DNA from: Sabethes cyaneus | Lineage: Eukaryota > Arthropoda > Insecta > Diptera > Culicidae | Length of the DNA stretch: 64,000 bases | Direction: 5' to 3' | NCBI RefSeq assembly: GCF_943734655.1 | Contig: NC_071355.1 | Coordinates: 71,571,449 to 71,635,448, forward strand | Part shown: positions 22,190-34,278 of the stretch, piece by piece | Position numbering within the stretch: the stretch's first letter is position 1 | Layout of the letters: every line of letters begins with the position of its first letter | The notes under the pieces: generated by a model | Seen by the model: the letters and a program-made list of their open reading frames with translations, nothing else | Databases searched by the model: none | What the model was told of the DNA's origin: nothing | Made by a program: the position numbers and the translations under genes

Positions 22190-25100
22190 CTAAGATTGAT
22201 TGCCATGTTTCGTGGCCATATTGATGAGATTCTCCGACTCAACCGGTCCGGTTGCCAAGACGATATCTCGGAACACTCCGCTGGGTATTTGTAGCAAATC
22301 GTAAGGTGTTCCAAACTCTACCGCTCTTCCCTCGCTCATAACGAGAACTCGATTGTAATCCATAATGGTGTTTAGTCGGTGAGCAATTGTTAGTACAGTA
22401 CAATCAACAAATCGTTCCCGGATTGTCAACTGTATCAGGCGGTCGGTTCTGAAAAATGAACGTAAAAATGATTAGACATCTTCTTCAAAAAACGGAAAAA
22501 GCAGACCATCTTACTCGGGGTCTACGTTTGCTGTTGCTTCATCAAGAACAAGAATTCGGTTATTTCGAAGAATTGCTCTGGCCAAACATAAAAGCTGACG
22601 TTGACCAACGCTAAAGTTTGATCCGGCACAGGCAACATACACTTGAAGTCCCAGTGGTCCATTTGCTAAGTCTTTCAACTCCACCAACTCCAAGGCCTTC
22701 CATAGTTCCAGATCAGCATAGCGATCGAATGGATCAAGATTTTTTCGTAACGTTCCACTGAACAGTATTGGATCTTGTGGAATGATCGAAATGTTCGATC
22801 TAAGCGTTTCCAAAGTAATTTCCGACGTATTTATATCATCGATGGTTATATTACCTTCGACGATTGCCGTTCGAAACAGTGCTCCAACAATCGATGACTT
22901 TCCAGCTCCTGTTCGACCCACAATGCCAATTTTTTCATTCGGTTTAATTTCGAACGTTAAGTCATTAAGCACCAACGGAGCATCTTCATAATATTTGTAG
23001 CAAACATTCGAAAAGCAAATTCTTCCCATCGATGGCCATTTTTTCGCCGTAATTTGCTTGGGGTCCTCTGCGGGTTGCTTTTCAGCTGGTAAATTTTTGT
23101 ACTCCAGCAATCGCTCAACCGCGATCAGATGGTTGAACATTTGAGCACTTTGCCGCACTCCGAACTGTAGCATTCCCGCTAGGGACGTAATCTGGGTTAC
23201 CACCAGACCGACCTTGTCCCCGAGTGCATCCGTATCCAACAACAGAAAAGTAAACGTTACGATGACCAGAAATGCGAAGAAAATCAAGTCCAGCACCATG
23301 CCGAAAGCTATTCGACCACAATGGAACATGAAATATGCCCCGGTGTTGATGTTTTGGTGCAGATCGAACTCTCTGGTGAGGAATTTCTGCACACAAAATG
23401 ATCGGATTGTTGGTAGACCATTCAAAGTTGTCGAAATATGAGAAAAAACCGGAGATCGTGCTGGAAGGCAAATTTTAAAAATTTAATTTAAAATAAAAAT
23501 TTGAGGGATAAAAGTGACTTACTTATTCCTTCTAGTCTACGTGTGTTCTGAGAAGTTTTTAAGTAAATCTTTCTGGCGTATAAGAGCACAACTAACAACG
23601 CCAGAACCGGTATCGAGAAGAAGGGCTGCACAACCAGAATTACTAGCGTGGCTCCAACGATCGCCAGGACAGCTTGTGTTGCATCAAGAATCGCTTTCGG
23701 AAGCATTTCGTCCATAGCTCCTAGGTCCTTTGAGAAGCGATTCAGAATCCTCCCGGAGGGATTGGTATCGTAGAAGCGCTTGGTCGCTGAGATGAATCCC
23801 TTGAATGACCAATCGTGAATCGTTTGGGAGGCTCGAGCACAGGAACAGTAAAATCCGATTGTTCTATGGGATTAGTGAGAGTCATTTATGACGCTTTTTC
23901 CATATAATTATTTGGTTTTTTTAACTCACCTCGCCAGTCCAATGATGAAAATTCCAATCACTACTGAACACTGTACGTAGATACAAATCTCAGAACTGAG
24001 TGGAATTTTCTGTGGTTCTGCGGTTGCAATGGTTCCATTCTGCTCGGCGTTAAATACACGCAGCTCCTCCTGGGACACCCAGAAGGACACCCAATAATCG
24101 GCGAAACTCACAATCAATTGAGTAATAAGAAACAGTACTACTAGACCCACCAAAACCACCCAACTTCCCGCTCCAGCAGCGTAGTGTATGAATAAAGAAC
24201 TATTAGTTGTATCCTCCGAAGATTTTTCGAACGATTGCTCAATCATGCTCTCGTTTTGGTTAGCATCGAATTGTTTATTCACATCACTGCCAGAGGATGC
24301 AGTTGAAGCTATTGACATTTGAGAAATTTGCCGACCAAAGTGAGCATCTTCCGGGTAATCTTCCGAATTACCATTATCGTTACGGTTAAATATGTCTATT
24401 CCTCTTTTCATAAGATCATGTGGAGTTCCTTGGGCTTCCACTTTTCCCTGTGAGTTGAACAGTTTTAAGATGGTTTTATTCTATCATCGATATTGTGTTC
24501 CCTTACCTCGTTCATAACAATTATCCAATCAGATTCAATCAGAAAGTGTACCTGATGTGTCACAAGAATTCTAGTGGAACCTTGCCGGCCCAGTAAGCCT
24601 TTTTTGCCGATACACAAATCGAACAGATGACGTGCCACGTGCGCATCTACGGCGCTTAACGGATCATCCAACAAATATACGCCAGATTTTCTATAAACTG
24701 CACGTGCCAAACTAAAAAAACTAGCATTTCTTAAAGTTATGCTTTTTTTTTGTTGTTTTTAACATACCAAACTCTCGCCTTTTGTCCGCCCGAAAGGGAA
24801 ATGCCTCGCTCTCCAACCAACGTATCATCATCGTTCGGAAATTGCTCCAAATCTGCCTCCAAAGCGCACACCCGCACTACAGATTTGTATCGTTTTCTAT
24901 CAAGTTCTTCACCGAACAGGATATTATGTTTAATACTGCCAGCGAACAGCCAAGGTTCTTGGCTGACGTAGGACAACGTTTCATTGCATATAATTTTCCC
25001 ACTCTCGAGTGGTAGCTCTTTCAGAATGGCTTGTAGGATGGAAGATTTACCAGAACCAATTGCTCCTACAATTCCAATTAATTTTCCTCTGGGGAAGTCA

Positions 25101-26450
25101 ATGTCCAAACCATCTAGTGTCGCAGGATGATGTCCATCGTGCGACAGGGACTGGTCCCAACGAGCGGTTACGGAACGCATAGATATCGCCACTTCCGGAG
25201 ATTCAACAATAACATTACCATTTTGTTCCTCCTTCTGAAATTAGGAAAATAATACTATCTAAAATTTCGTCACTTATAAACGTTTAGAACTTACTGTTTT
25301 GCGAAACTCTACCGGTGTTCCCTGTTGTATTTCTTCATACTCTAAGAATCGTTGCAACCTCTTAGTTGCTACCAATCCCTCCGATATTTCGGCAACACCT
25401 CGTACGAACATTCCGGACATTGTATGAGCGACAATGTTCAGATAGCTCGCAACCACAAAAACTTTGGCTGCCGTTATCTCCTCCTGCATCAGATACAGAG
25501 CGATCATGGTCGCAAACAATGCTGCTCTGGTGGTGAACAGCTGGAACGTCATAAACAGCCCTCGAATCAAGCCGCTTCTTAGAACAAACTTAATTTCCGC
25601 TTTCCGTGCCAGTGAAATCAGTGCTGCAAATGGCTTCTCCCAGGCATACATTTTGATCACATGAATTCCTGCTGCGATTTCATCCATCAACCGAATGCGA
25701 TCGTCTGCTCGCATCGCTGTCCTCAACCGATACCGTGACGTTAGCTTGCTGAAGAATGCTACGAAAATACTCTGATAAATATGATTTTACCCTTTCCTAA
25801 ATTACCTAGAACTTACATTGGATTAGAGCAATCGAAAAAATGGTCAAAATTCCGAGAGGTCCGGCCCAGCCGACCTCATACCATAGGAGAATCAACACCA
25901 CAACGGTCAACAGCGGAGCCGACCACATGAAACAGATCACAAAGGCCACGATATCGAACCGGTTGACATCGTTGGACAGCAAGTTGACGACTTTGCCGGG
26001 GGATGTGTCACCCAGTGCGTTCCTCGAGAGACACAAAGATTTCCGATAGATCAAACTACAAACCGCTATTCGGGTCCTTACTCCTGTCAAACAAGTACAG
26101 ATCGCATATTGATTTTCTACGACTATGCTGCCGGCCTTCGTAAGAACCATTCCCAGTGCATAGTAGATTGCATGTTCGTAGCTGATATCGGCTTGTCGTC
26201 TGTTGGATATTGATTTTCGTTTGAATCGTTGACTGCTATTTCTTTTTAATTTAAAATTACATTTTACCTAAAGTATAATAGTAATCTTCCCAGTAGGATG
26301 GGTTGTCCGATACGTAATACTATTTCACCAAAAAATGTCAGAACGCATAACCAGATCCACTCCACCCGGAATGTACGAAATATTGCTCTCACGAGTGATG
26401 GTTTATGTTTGGGATCCTTCTTGTTTTGTTGCAGTTGTTTTTCCCATTCA
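22190..26450 (-). CDS. ABCC4-like: ABCC4-like full ABC transporter, gene 2, exons 2-10
   Basis: Paralogue of gene 1, same strand. Exons in gene order after exon 1 (44592-44408): 26450-26268, 26199-25817, 25758-25295, 25234-24768, 24711-24507, 24447-23930, 23863-23523, 23460-22515, 22448-22190. With exon 1 they total 3,951 nt (1,316 residues), open throughout. Every exon length equals gene 1 except exon 5 (467 versus 482 nt). NBD1 has GAIGSGKSS, LSGGQ, LLDDP and THQVH. NBD2 has GRTGAGKSS, FSVGQRQ (gene 1: FSVGERQ), LVLDE and IAHRLN. NGT is kept in the TMD2 loop. The exon 5 donor is a normal GTATGT. The N-terminal part of exon 5 reads KEEQNGNVIVESPEVAISM and differs from gene 1. Similarity is high in NBD2 and lower in the linker in exon 7. 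Both copies look functional. Confidence 0.88.
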
Positions 26451-26478
26451 CTAGAAATATAAATTTTTTTGTACGGAA

Positions 26479-26500
26479 TCTATACCTATAAAGAAGGATT

Positions 26501-26542
<42 letters not shown>

Positions 26543-28713
26543 CGTATGTTCCTTATAGAATCGAAAACTACTGAACCAATCGGCATGAAAATATGCATGT
26601 AGAGGTTTTTTGGGGCCAGGAAAGGTTTTAGAGATGGTTAGAGTTGGGGGCTCCCATACAAATGAAACACAAATTTCTGCATAACTCGACAACTAATCAA
26701 GCAAATAGAACAAAATTTGGCATGTGGGTGTTTTCGGTGACAAGAATTTATTCTATGGTAAATTGAGACCCCTCCCTTCTTTATAAGGGGAATTATAACT
26801 CCTCTCCTCTTTAAAAGGGGGGGCTTCCATACAAATTTCCTCAAAACTCGAGAACTAATCAAGCAAATGGAACCAAATTTGGCATGTGAAGGTTTTCGAG
26901 GGCAAGAATATTTTCTATAGTAAATTAGGACCCCTCCCCACTTTAAGAGGGGGGCTCCTGTACCAAAGAAACACAATTTTCCTCATAACTCGGGAAGTAA
27001 TTAAGCAAATGGAACCAAATTTGGCATGTGGGTGTTTTTGGAGACAAAATTTTTTTCTATGATGAATTGGGACCCCTCCCCGTTTTAGGAGGGGGGGATC
27101 CTATACACATGAAATACAAATTTCCTCATAACTGAAGAATTAATCAAGCAAATGAAACAAAATTTGGCATGTGAAGGTTGTCGAGGGCAAGAATATTTTC
27201 TATGGTAAATAAGGACCCCTCCCCACTTTAGGAGGGGGGGCTCCTATACAAAAGAAATACAAACTTCCTCATAACTCGAGAACTAATCAAGCAAATGGAA
27301 CAAAATTTGGCACGTGGGTGTTTTTGGAGACAAAATTTTTTTCTATGATGAATTGGGACCCCTCCCCACTTTAGTAAGGGGGGCTTCTATACAAATGAAA
27401 TACAAATTTCCTCATAACTCGAGAGCTAATCAAACAAATGAAACCAAATTTGGCATGTGAAAGTTTTCGAGGGCAAGAATATTTTCTATGGTGAATTAGG
27501 ACCCCTCCCAACTTTTAGAAGGGGGGCTCCTATACAAACGAAATACAAATTTCCTCATAACTCGAGAACTAATCAAGCAAATGGAACCAAATTTGGCACG
27601 TGGGTGTTTTTGGAGACAAAATTTTTTTCTATGATGAATTGGGACCCCTACCCACTTTAGGAGGGGGGGCTCCTATACAAATGAAATTCAAATTTCCTCA
27701 TAACTCGAGAACTAATCAAGCAAATAGAACCAAATTTGGCATGTGGGTGTTTTTGGAGGCAACCATTTTTTCTATGATGAATTAGGACCCCTTATCTTTT
27801 TAAGAGAGGGGGCTCTCATACAAACGAAATACAAATTTCCTCATAACTCTAGAACTAATCAAGCAAATGGAACCAAATTTATCATGTGGGTGTTTTTGTA
27901 GGCAAGAATATTTTCTATGGTATATTTTCTATGGATTCCCCACTTTAAGAGGGGGGGCTCCTATACAAATGAAAAACAAATTTCCTCATAACTCGAGAAC
28001 TAATCAAGCAAATGGAACCAAATTTGACATGTAAGTGGTTTTGGACGCAAGATTTTTTTCTATGGTGAATTGAGACCCCTCTCTTCTTTAGAAAGCGAGT
28101 TATGGCCCATCTCCCCTTTAAGAGGGTGGGCTTCCATACCAATGAAATGCAAATTTCCTCTTATCTCGAGAACTAATCAATCAAATGGAACCAAATTTGG
28201 CATGTGGGAGTTTTAGATGGCAGAAATTTTTTCTATGGTGAATTACGACCCCTTCCCCTTTTAAGAGGGGAGTTCCCACACAAATGAAATTCAAATTTCC
28301 TTATAACTTGAGAACTAATCAAGCAAATGGAACCAAATTTGGCATGTGGGAGATTTTGGAGTCTAGAATTTATTTTACGATAGTTAGAGACCTCTCACCC
28401 CTGTGGTAGGGGGATATGGACTCTCATACAAATAAAACAGAAATTTTTGCGAAACTCAAAAACTAATCGAACTCGAGAAATTCGAGACTCTTCCATAAAA
28501 CATTAGTCAATACAAGACCACAAAAACTATCTTTAGTAACACTAGATCATTCAGGACGAGACGGTCGCGAGTGTTGCCGGTGACCCGCCGTCGGAAGCGC
28601 TGCTCACGGGGGGCTTGCAAAACTCGAGATTGTGACAAAGATCATCCGAGATTCATGATTTGTGTACAACACAGGTTAATTTGTGGCAATACGAAGTTTG
28701 TCGGGTCAGCTAG
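26479..28713 (+). mobile_element. Helitron-like element with ~150-bp tandem units, plus copy
   Basis: The element starts A/TCTATACC (26478/26479) and ends CTAG/T (28713/28714), matching the Helitron rule of TC...CTRR inserted between A and T. After a short TGTC microsatellite (26502-26541) it contains 'ttccttatagaatcgaaaac', then roughly a dozen variants of a ~150-bp unit. Each unit runs 'gacccctcccc', a G-rich block, 'cataactcgagaactaatc', 'aaatttggcatgtg'. A unique 3' tail of about 250 bp follows. The Rep/helicase protein is absent, so it is non-autonomous. A hairpin just before CTAG was not confirmed. Confidence 0.6.
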
Positions 28714-28729
28714 TTACTTATAAGTGTAA

Positions 28730-29800
28730 GGGGGCATCCATAAAGTACGTCACGCTTATAGGGGGGAGGGGGGGTAGACCTAATCGTGGCGATTTGTGAC
28801 GTAGGGGGGAGGGGGGGTATGAAGTTATGTGACGTCACATGAAAAAAAATATCAAATGAAAAATTTATTCGGGAAATTGTAATTTAGCCTTCATTTTAAG
28901 ATACTACTATTGAAGGCTTCTATAAAATGAACGTTCTGATGGATTTTAAAACAAATAGTTAAATTTTTTGAATGAAAACTTTTTTTTCAACATATATGTG
29001 TGAACAGGACTCATTTATTCTTCTATGTAGTATAAACTCTCCATTAAGGCTTTACAGAATATGCAGTACATCGCTGAAGAGCTGCTTGAGCACCGTCCTA
29101 CCTAAAAGATTTTTGCATCCGCAAATAGCAGTCACACAAACTCCTGAGGAGCTACGGGGTGCTACCAGAGACCCACGGCAATGTTTTCCCTTGATATTCG
29201 TGCTAAACTCAATCGATCAACATAAACTCATACCGAAGTTCCACGGCTGCTTTTAAGGTTTTTCGGTATAATTTATACTGCCCCTCACTCAAAAGCTATC
29301 TGAAGAATAGAATTTATGCCAATAGAATTTATGGACTAAATTTCGCATCTAACGTAGTGTTGAATGATTGCACGATTGAATGAATACACAAAATGATAAA
29401 ATCTTCCAATGCGTGTTGCTGCAAGACGTCAGCAGGAAGTCCTGATTCTTTCAACTAGATCAGACGAATTTGAGTGGATGGATGTAAAGGACGTGGATAT
29501 GCGCGAAACATTAATCAACTTCACATCAGCGACTTCTGATCATCTTTAAAATCCGTGAATCGATGACTTATAAGCTCAAAAATTTTCCTTATTTTATTTG
29601 CTGAAATTCATTTGATAACTTTAAATAAAAAGGTTGAAATGAATATCTATTTTTTTTTTTTGTTGTGAAGGGGGGGGGGGTTACCGTGACGTGACGTACT
29701 TTCTCAGGGGGGTCACCGAATGTGTGACGAAATGTGACAAGGGGGGGAGGGGGGGTTGATTTTGGTCAAAATTTGCGTGACGTACTAAATGGATGTCGCC
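28730..29800. mobile_element. Harbinger-like TIR element (non-autonomous)
   Basis: The left end 'gggggcatccataaagtacg' and the right end in reverse complement 'ggcgacatccatttagtacg' form inverted termini, flanked by TAA on both sides (28727-28729 and 29801-29803). A 3-bp TWA duplication and G-rich termini fit PIF/Harbinger. Subterminal regions are rich in 'gtgacgt' and G runs. No transposase is visible; the 94-codon plus frame at 28972-29256 is unassigned. Confidence 0.6.
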
Positions 29801-29987
29801 TAAGTGACAGTACGATTTTGTGTCCATGAACCCTTTGATTTTTCACATTCATAAGATTTTATATGCATCATTTTGTTGAAAAACATCTACCAAAATAGTC
29901 TAGTAGAAGTTGATTTCATTTTTATCTGGCGGAGCTCGACTACCATATGGTAAAAGTTAAACCGAAACTGCTGATCAACCAGACCAT

Positions 29988-30997
29988 CCCAAGTAACAAC
30001 GGTAGCTGAATTGCAAGAGCAATGGCTGTTTACGGGTTGGTTTAAGGCGATCAAAGTTAAAGTAAGCACTCAAATGGTGTTTAAATAAGCGATGTTTAAG
30101 CTACTTTAAATTTTTCAAACCAATTCTCTCCCAAAAGCTGATAAAAAAGCTTAATAGCGGATTTTTCTGCTAAACAATCTGCTTCTAAACAACCGTAAAC
30201 ATCAACATGCGTTTTACGGCTGCTTAAAGGTGTTAAAATGTAGAGTGGAAGCTTTCATTAGGTTCACAGCTTTCAAACTACTTTAAGTCTGCTTAAGGGT
30301 GTTAAAGTGGCTCTACAAACTTCTACCAAGCTTTCTTTCGGCTCACAGCACACATACTGTCAGATCATAGAATTCCGCAATTCGGCTGACAGCAAAATTT
30401 TGTCAGTTATCGACATTATCGACTGCTTCACGCTAGGCGGGCTAGGCTTCAGGTGTAAAGATATTCTCACTGTCTGTTCTGCAGATGCAAATGGGGCGGA
30501 TCATACGGTGAGTGTTTATGGATCAAAAGATGGCGGGTTCAATTCCCGGAAAAAAGACATGCATTTTTAATTAGCTAGCTTACTTGTACGAATTAAAGTT
30601 ATTCGAAACTAAAAATATCGCGTTCACGGCGAAATATAAAAATGACGCGTTCCATTTTTTAAAATTTAAAAATAGATTTTTTTTTGGCTGCATAAAGGTT
30701 GATGAAGCGTTGATTAAGCGACTAGAAAAGTAGATTGCAAAACTATTTCTCGTTCTAAAAATAGAATTGACAGCATTGCGCAAATTGGCTATTTAAAAGT
30801 GCAAAAAAGTTTCTATTAAGCTTCATTGCAGCTTCGAAATCAGCTATTAATTAGCCTGAAGCTTGATAAAATCACCAGATTTAGATGTTTAAGAGCTGAA
30901 AAAAGGTTTTCATTTCTAAACCTAAACCATAGATCAGCCACAGGTTGAATAAAATCAGCTATAAAAGCGTTTGATCGGCCTGAAATTGTTACTTGGG
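29988..30997. mobile_element. TIR element with CCCAAGTAACAA ends
   Basis: The ends 'cccaagtaacaa' and 'ttgttacttggg' are perfect inverted repeats, flanked by AT on each side. The body has many 'gcttaa' and 'ctactttaa' words. At about 30520-30545 it contains 'ggcgggttcaattcccgg', a B-box-like T-arm palindrome of unknown origin. No transposase frame was recognised. A 108-bp element with similar ends lies at 60575-60682. Confidence 0.6.
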
Positions 30998-31468
30998 ATG
31001 TGCCATCGAACGGTACATCTGACGGCGCATTATCTGGTAAACATGGCGAGAGAGATAGAACTTCCCTATTGAGCGTTTTCCAGCAGAGTTTGAGCGGGTT
31101 TGGTAACGTGAGGGTGAGCGTTGTCATGCTGTGAAATCACTTCTCCCCAAGCTCCTCTGCTCATATTTCGGCCGTTTTACCAGCAGAGCGCGGTTCAATC
31201 GCATCTATAATACTCGATTTCGTTGCCTAATGATTTAAGTTACTGCGCTCAGTTACGCTCATTGAAATCGACTGCCTCATAGAATCAGAATCTGTTAAAG
31301 TCATGAATGTAATATTTGTAGCGAAGATTGTAATCTACTATCTTTTTCAATAGAGTAATGAATTTTTTTTAATTTCTGCTGCTAAAGGTCTGTAACCTAT
31401 GTTATTTATAAATGAACTTTCGTTTGCCAATGAAAAAGTTGCAGCCTAAATACGTACGTCTGTTTTAA
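30998..31468. other. No recognised gene
   Basis: Intronic spacer between two TIR elements with no feature I can support. Confidence 0.4.
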
Positions 31469-32035
31469 CCCCTCTAAGGTATACATCATTTTTAGCACCG
31501 CAAAATTCACTAAAATGGCCATAACTTTTTTATCTTACAATATTTTTCACCAAATTTGGGAATTTTGCCAAAAATATTTTCTATTTTCATATTATCTATA
31601 GATAATGGCCATATGTCATATGGTCCCGGAGTTATTCCGGAGTTCCTTGGGGGACCGAGACATGGCTTTTTAAGATAAAGTTGCCAAATATTTAAAATTA
31701 GTTTGAAATCTGTTGATTTTTGTAAACATATCATCGACTATAGACATATCAGTTACTTTGCTGCAGTTATGAGCCATGGTGTGCGCCATCCGGATCCGGG
31801 CACACCCTATAAATCCGGAACGGGGTTCCATAAAGGGACATTTCAGCATCAGTAAAGTATGTCGTGTCGCATGTTAAAAAACATCAGTACTCGACAAAAT
31901 AGCGATTGGCGATCATGTCATGTCTCTCAGAGGCCATATGGCCGATTCCAGGTCCCGGACAAGTTTCTCCGAAATCCGTTCCGTGCTTGAATCAGAAAAT
32001 AAACCCTCCCCGGGCCCGGGGAGCCCTTAGAGGGG
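31469..32035. mobile_element. piggyBac-like MITE
   Basis: 567 bp flanked by TTAA on both sides (31465-31468 and 32036-32039), with ends CCCCTCTAAGG and CCTTAGAGGGG. TTAA duplication and CCC-starting ends are hallmarks of piggyBac-superfamily elements. The body has internal partial symmetry and the palindrome 'cccgggcccggg' near the right end. It has no transposase. Confidence 0.7.
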
Positions 32036-32165
32036 TTAATGATCATAACATAACACTGACCTGGTTCGACCATATTCACAATATATCCTTTGTAATATGA
32101 ATATTTGTCCGAGCCGAGGACGTAGAAATATGACTGGACAGTTCACATAAATTTCTTTCCATTTT

Positions 32166-32479
32166 TCATCGCCCGATACCATAAAGAAAGTATGCAATCG
32201 TTTGGAATAGCTGAAGCAAGTTCATCTTGCGTTTTGCATGAATCCTCCATACCAGTCCTTCCAATTCAGCATCTTCAAAGATATTAGATACGTTTTTCTT
32301 CACACGGGCGGTCCTCTCAACATCCGTCTTTGCGATGACGGAACCAATTAGCATTTCCGTAAACTTTCTGAAGCTCTCGATGCCATAATGCATGAATTGT
32401 AGCATGAAACAAATTGAAAATATACAGAAAGTATTGAAAATGTCCACGGGGATCGACTCGAAACATTTGGCATGGACAT
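32166..32479 (-). pseudogene. Unassigned minus-strand ORF with hydrophobic stretch
   Basis: The minus frame runs from about 32479 (CFESIPVDIFNTFCIFSICF) to a stop at 32166, containing one strongly hydrophobic segment and then a charged region with KTDVERTARVKKNVSNIF. The hydrophobic-then-basic pattern is vaguely like an insect chemoreceptor fragment, but I cannot recognise a family. It borders the RTE endonuclease remnant, so it may be a captured or broken exon. Confidence 0.25.
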
Positions 32480-33035
32480 TGGCGACGAAATAGGGACATG
32501 GGATGGATGCTTGCTACCTGGAACCTGCCTGGAACTGCAGATCACTGAATTTCGTGAGTGGCGACATAGTGCTGCTAGAACAGCTAGGACTCCTAAAGTT
32601 CGACATCGCGACACCGCAGGGGATCTGTCGCAAAGGTGAAAAGATGTGGAGGATCCGTGGCGTCAAAGCCCAATTTTACCAGAACGGTAGGAAGACCAAC
32701 GAACTGGGAACGGGCTTTTTAATAATGGTCAGAATGAAGGATCGCGCGATGGACTGGAATCGCGCGACGCGATTGATCACCGAGAGGTTGTTGTTGAAGA
32801 TAAAAGGCCGTTTCTTCAACTACATCATCATAAACGTGCACTGTCCACACGAAGTTAGATCCGACGAGGAGAAGGAAACGTTCTAAGCGCAGTCTCCGTC
32901 ACGGGACATCAAGATCGTCATTGGAGATATGAACGCCCATATCGACAGGGAAGCGCTATATAGACCGGTGATCGGGCCCCATAGCTTGCACACCGACACA
33001 AAAATCGCCTTCCACGGACAGTGATGCTTCGAGCA
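32480..33035 (+). pseudogene. RTE-type LINE remnant: endonuclease domain
   Basis: The plus frame 32503-32886 and its out-of-frame continuation read as an APE-type endonuclease: KFDIATPQGICRKGEKMWRI, LGTGFLIMV, FNYIIINVHCPHEVRSDEEK, then VIGDMNAHIDREALYRPVIG (the GDxN/H active-site region). A stop at 32884-32886 breaks it. RT does not follow. Confidence 0.6.
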
Positions 33036-34109
33036 GCATCGAGTAGCTTCGAGCTAATCAGACCGGCACACCGTGGGATGAAACCCAAATCTAGGTGGAC
33101 AAAAGTAATTACGCTTAAACCGTTAGTCGTAGGTATAAAGTATCTTCGGAGAATTTTTTTTATTTCAACTTCCGCATTTTTTGCTGTATATGGCATTAGG
33201 ATGACCATCATAGTAGGCGTGTGCAAAATATAAACTTTTTTATGGTTGAAGTTACCTGAATAAAATGTTCTGCAAAGTTAAAGAACATTAAATTTTGAGT
33301 AACTTTGCTAAAAAAATAAAAGCCCTATCTTTTATGGTTGATGGGCTGGGGTAATTTGAAGTTTTTGGGTCGGGGTGGACCTAAAAAATCCGTTTTTCCC
33401 TCAAAAAGGTAGTCGAATTTTCCCCACCGATACTTCTCTAAGCTTTTCCGATTGTTTTTAAACGTAAACGTTGTCTATGGTTCGGAAAAACCTGTTTGAC
33501 TCTAAACTGATTGAGCATTTGTTTGACCTACAGAATTTTCTTCCTTAGTCAAGCCGGATGCTCAGAACTAGTTGATAATTATTTTGCCTCGAGTGTGGAC
33601 CACCTTTTCTGCTTTAACAACACTTTACTGAGGTGTTGATTGCTGCTTTCGTTATGGGGAAAGCAGGAATACAACAAACTTAAGTATGTTATAAGTTTCA
33701 AGCTGGTAAGAACATTCATCGTGTTCCACCAGTAATGTGTGATTGGTTCCGAATTTTGTGCATTCTGTGCCAATCATCATGAGCGCAACTCGAAAGCCTC
33801 ATTCCCCTTTTGCGAGGAATGGATCCTTCAAGATTTATGCGCGCGCACATGCTCTACCCCGTACTGGTGGGATAAGCCATCGGATCTGGTGAGGAAGCAG
33901 ACTACCATGCTGACTACGTGATCGGCTGTTCTTTTATATTTTCGATGTTTCGTTTTGGTTCTAGCGATGCATAACATAACATTACAGTTAGAGTGAGATG
34001 TTTTGGCAGGTAGACAACACCAGTTTATGAGTTTAGTGCTATCAGGTAGGACATGTAAATATATTATTGGTTAGTTAAAACTGGTAGTACAGGTAATGTA
34101 ACTGAAAAC
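33036..34109. other. Intronic spacer with half of a distant inverted repeat
   Basis: No gene is recognised. Bases about 33246-33355 ('ctgcaaagttaaagaacatt', 'ccctatcttttatggttgat') reappear in reverse complement at about 37410-37515. Frames at 33579-33773 and 33739-33921 are not credible. Confidence 0.45.
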
Positions 34110-34278
34110 AAGTCGTCGGATGTTCGAATCTCGGCTAGGCGGTGCTGCTAAATAGAGTCAGTAAAATTTTTGCACTAGCCCCGTAACTGTACTGTCCTTT
34201 AATAGCTGGCCGCGAAGTCTGTCGATAAAGAAGGGTCAAGTCTTAGAAAGACGGTTAAGTCCAAAGTTTTGCTTTTTT
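34110..34278 (+). repeat. tRNA-derived SINE (family A), plus copy
   Basis: Starts inside the head at 'aagtcgtcggatgttcgaat' (B-box core GTTCGAATC) and runs to 'gcgaagtctgtcga' and the tail 'aaagttttgcttttt'. The A-box part of the head is missing. Confidence 0.65.

Noticed and set aside
26502..28400. CRISPR-like array or satellite because of regularly repeated units
   Set aside because: Eukaryotic context, diverged ~150-bp units with no constant-repeat/variable-spacer structure, and mobile-element ends on both sides.
30525..30545. tRNA gene around 'gggttcaattccc'
   Set aside because: The T arm fits, but no matching acceptor stem or A box was found at the right distance; it lies in a TIR element.
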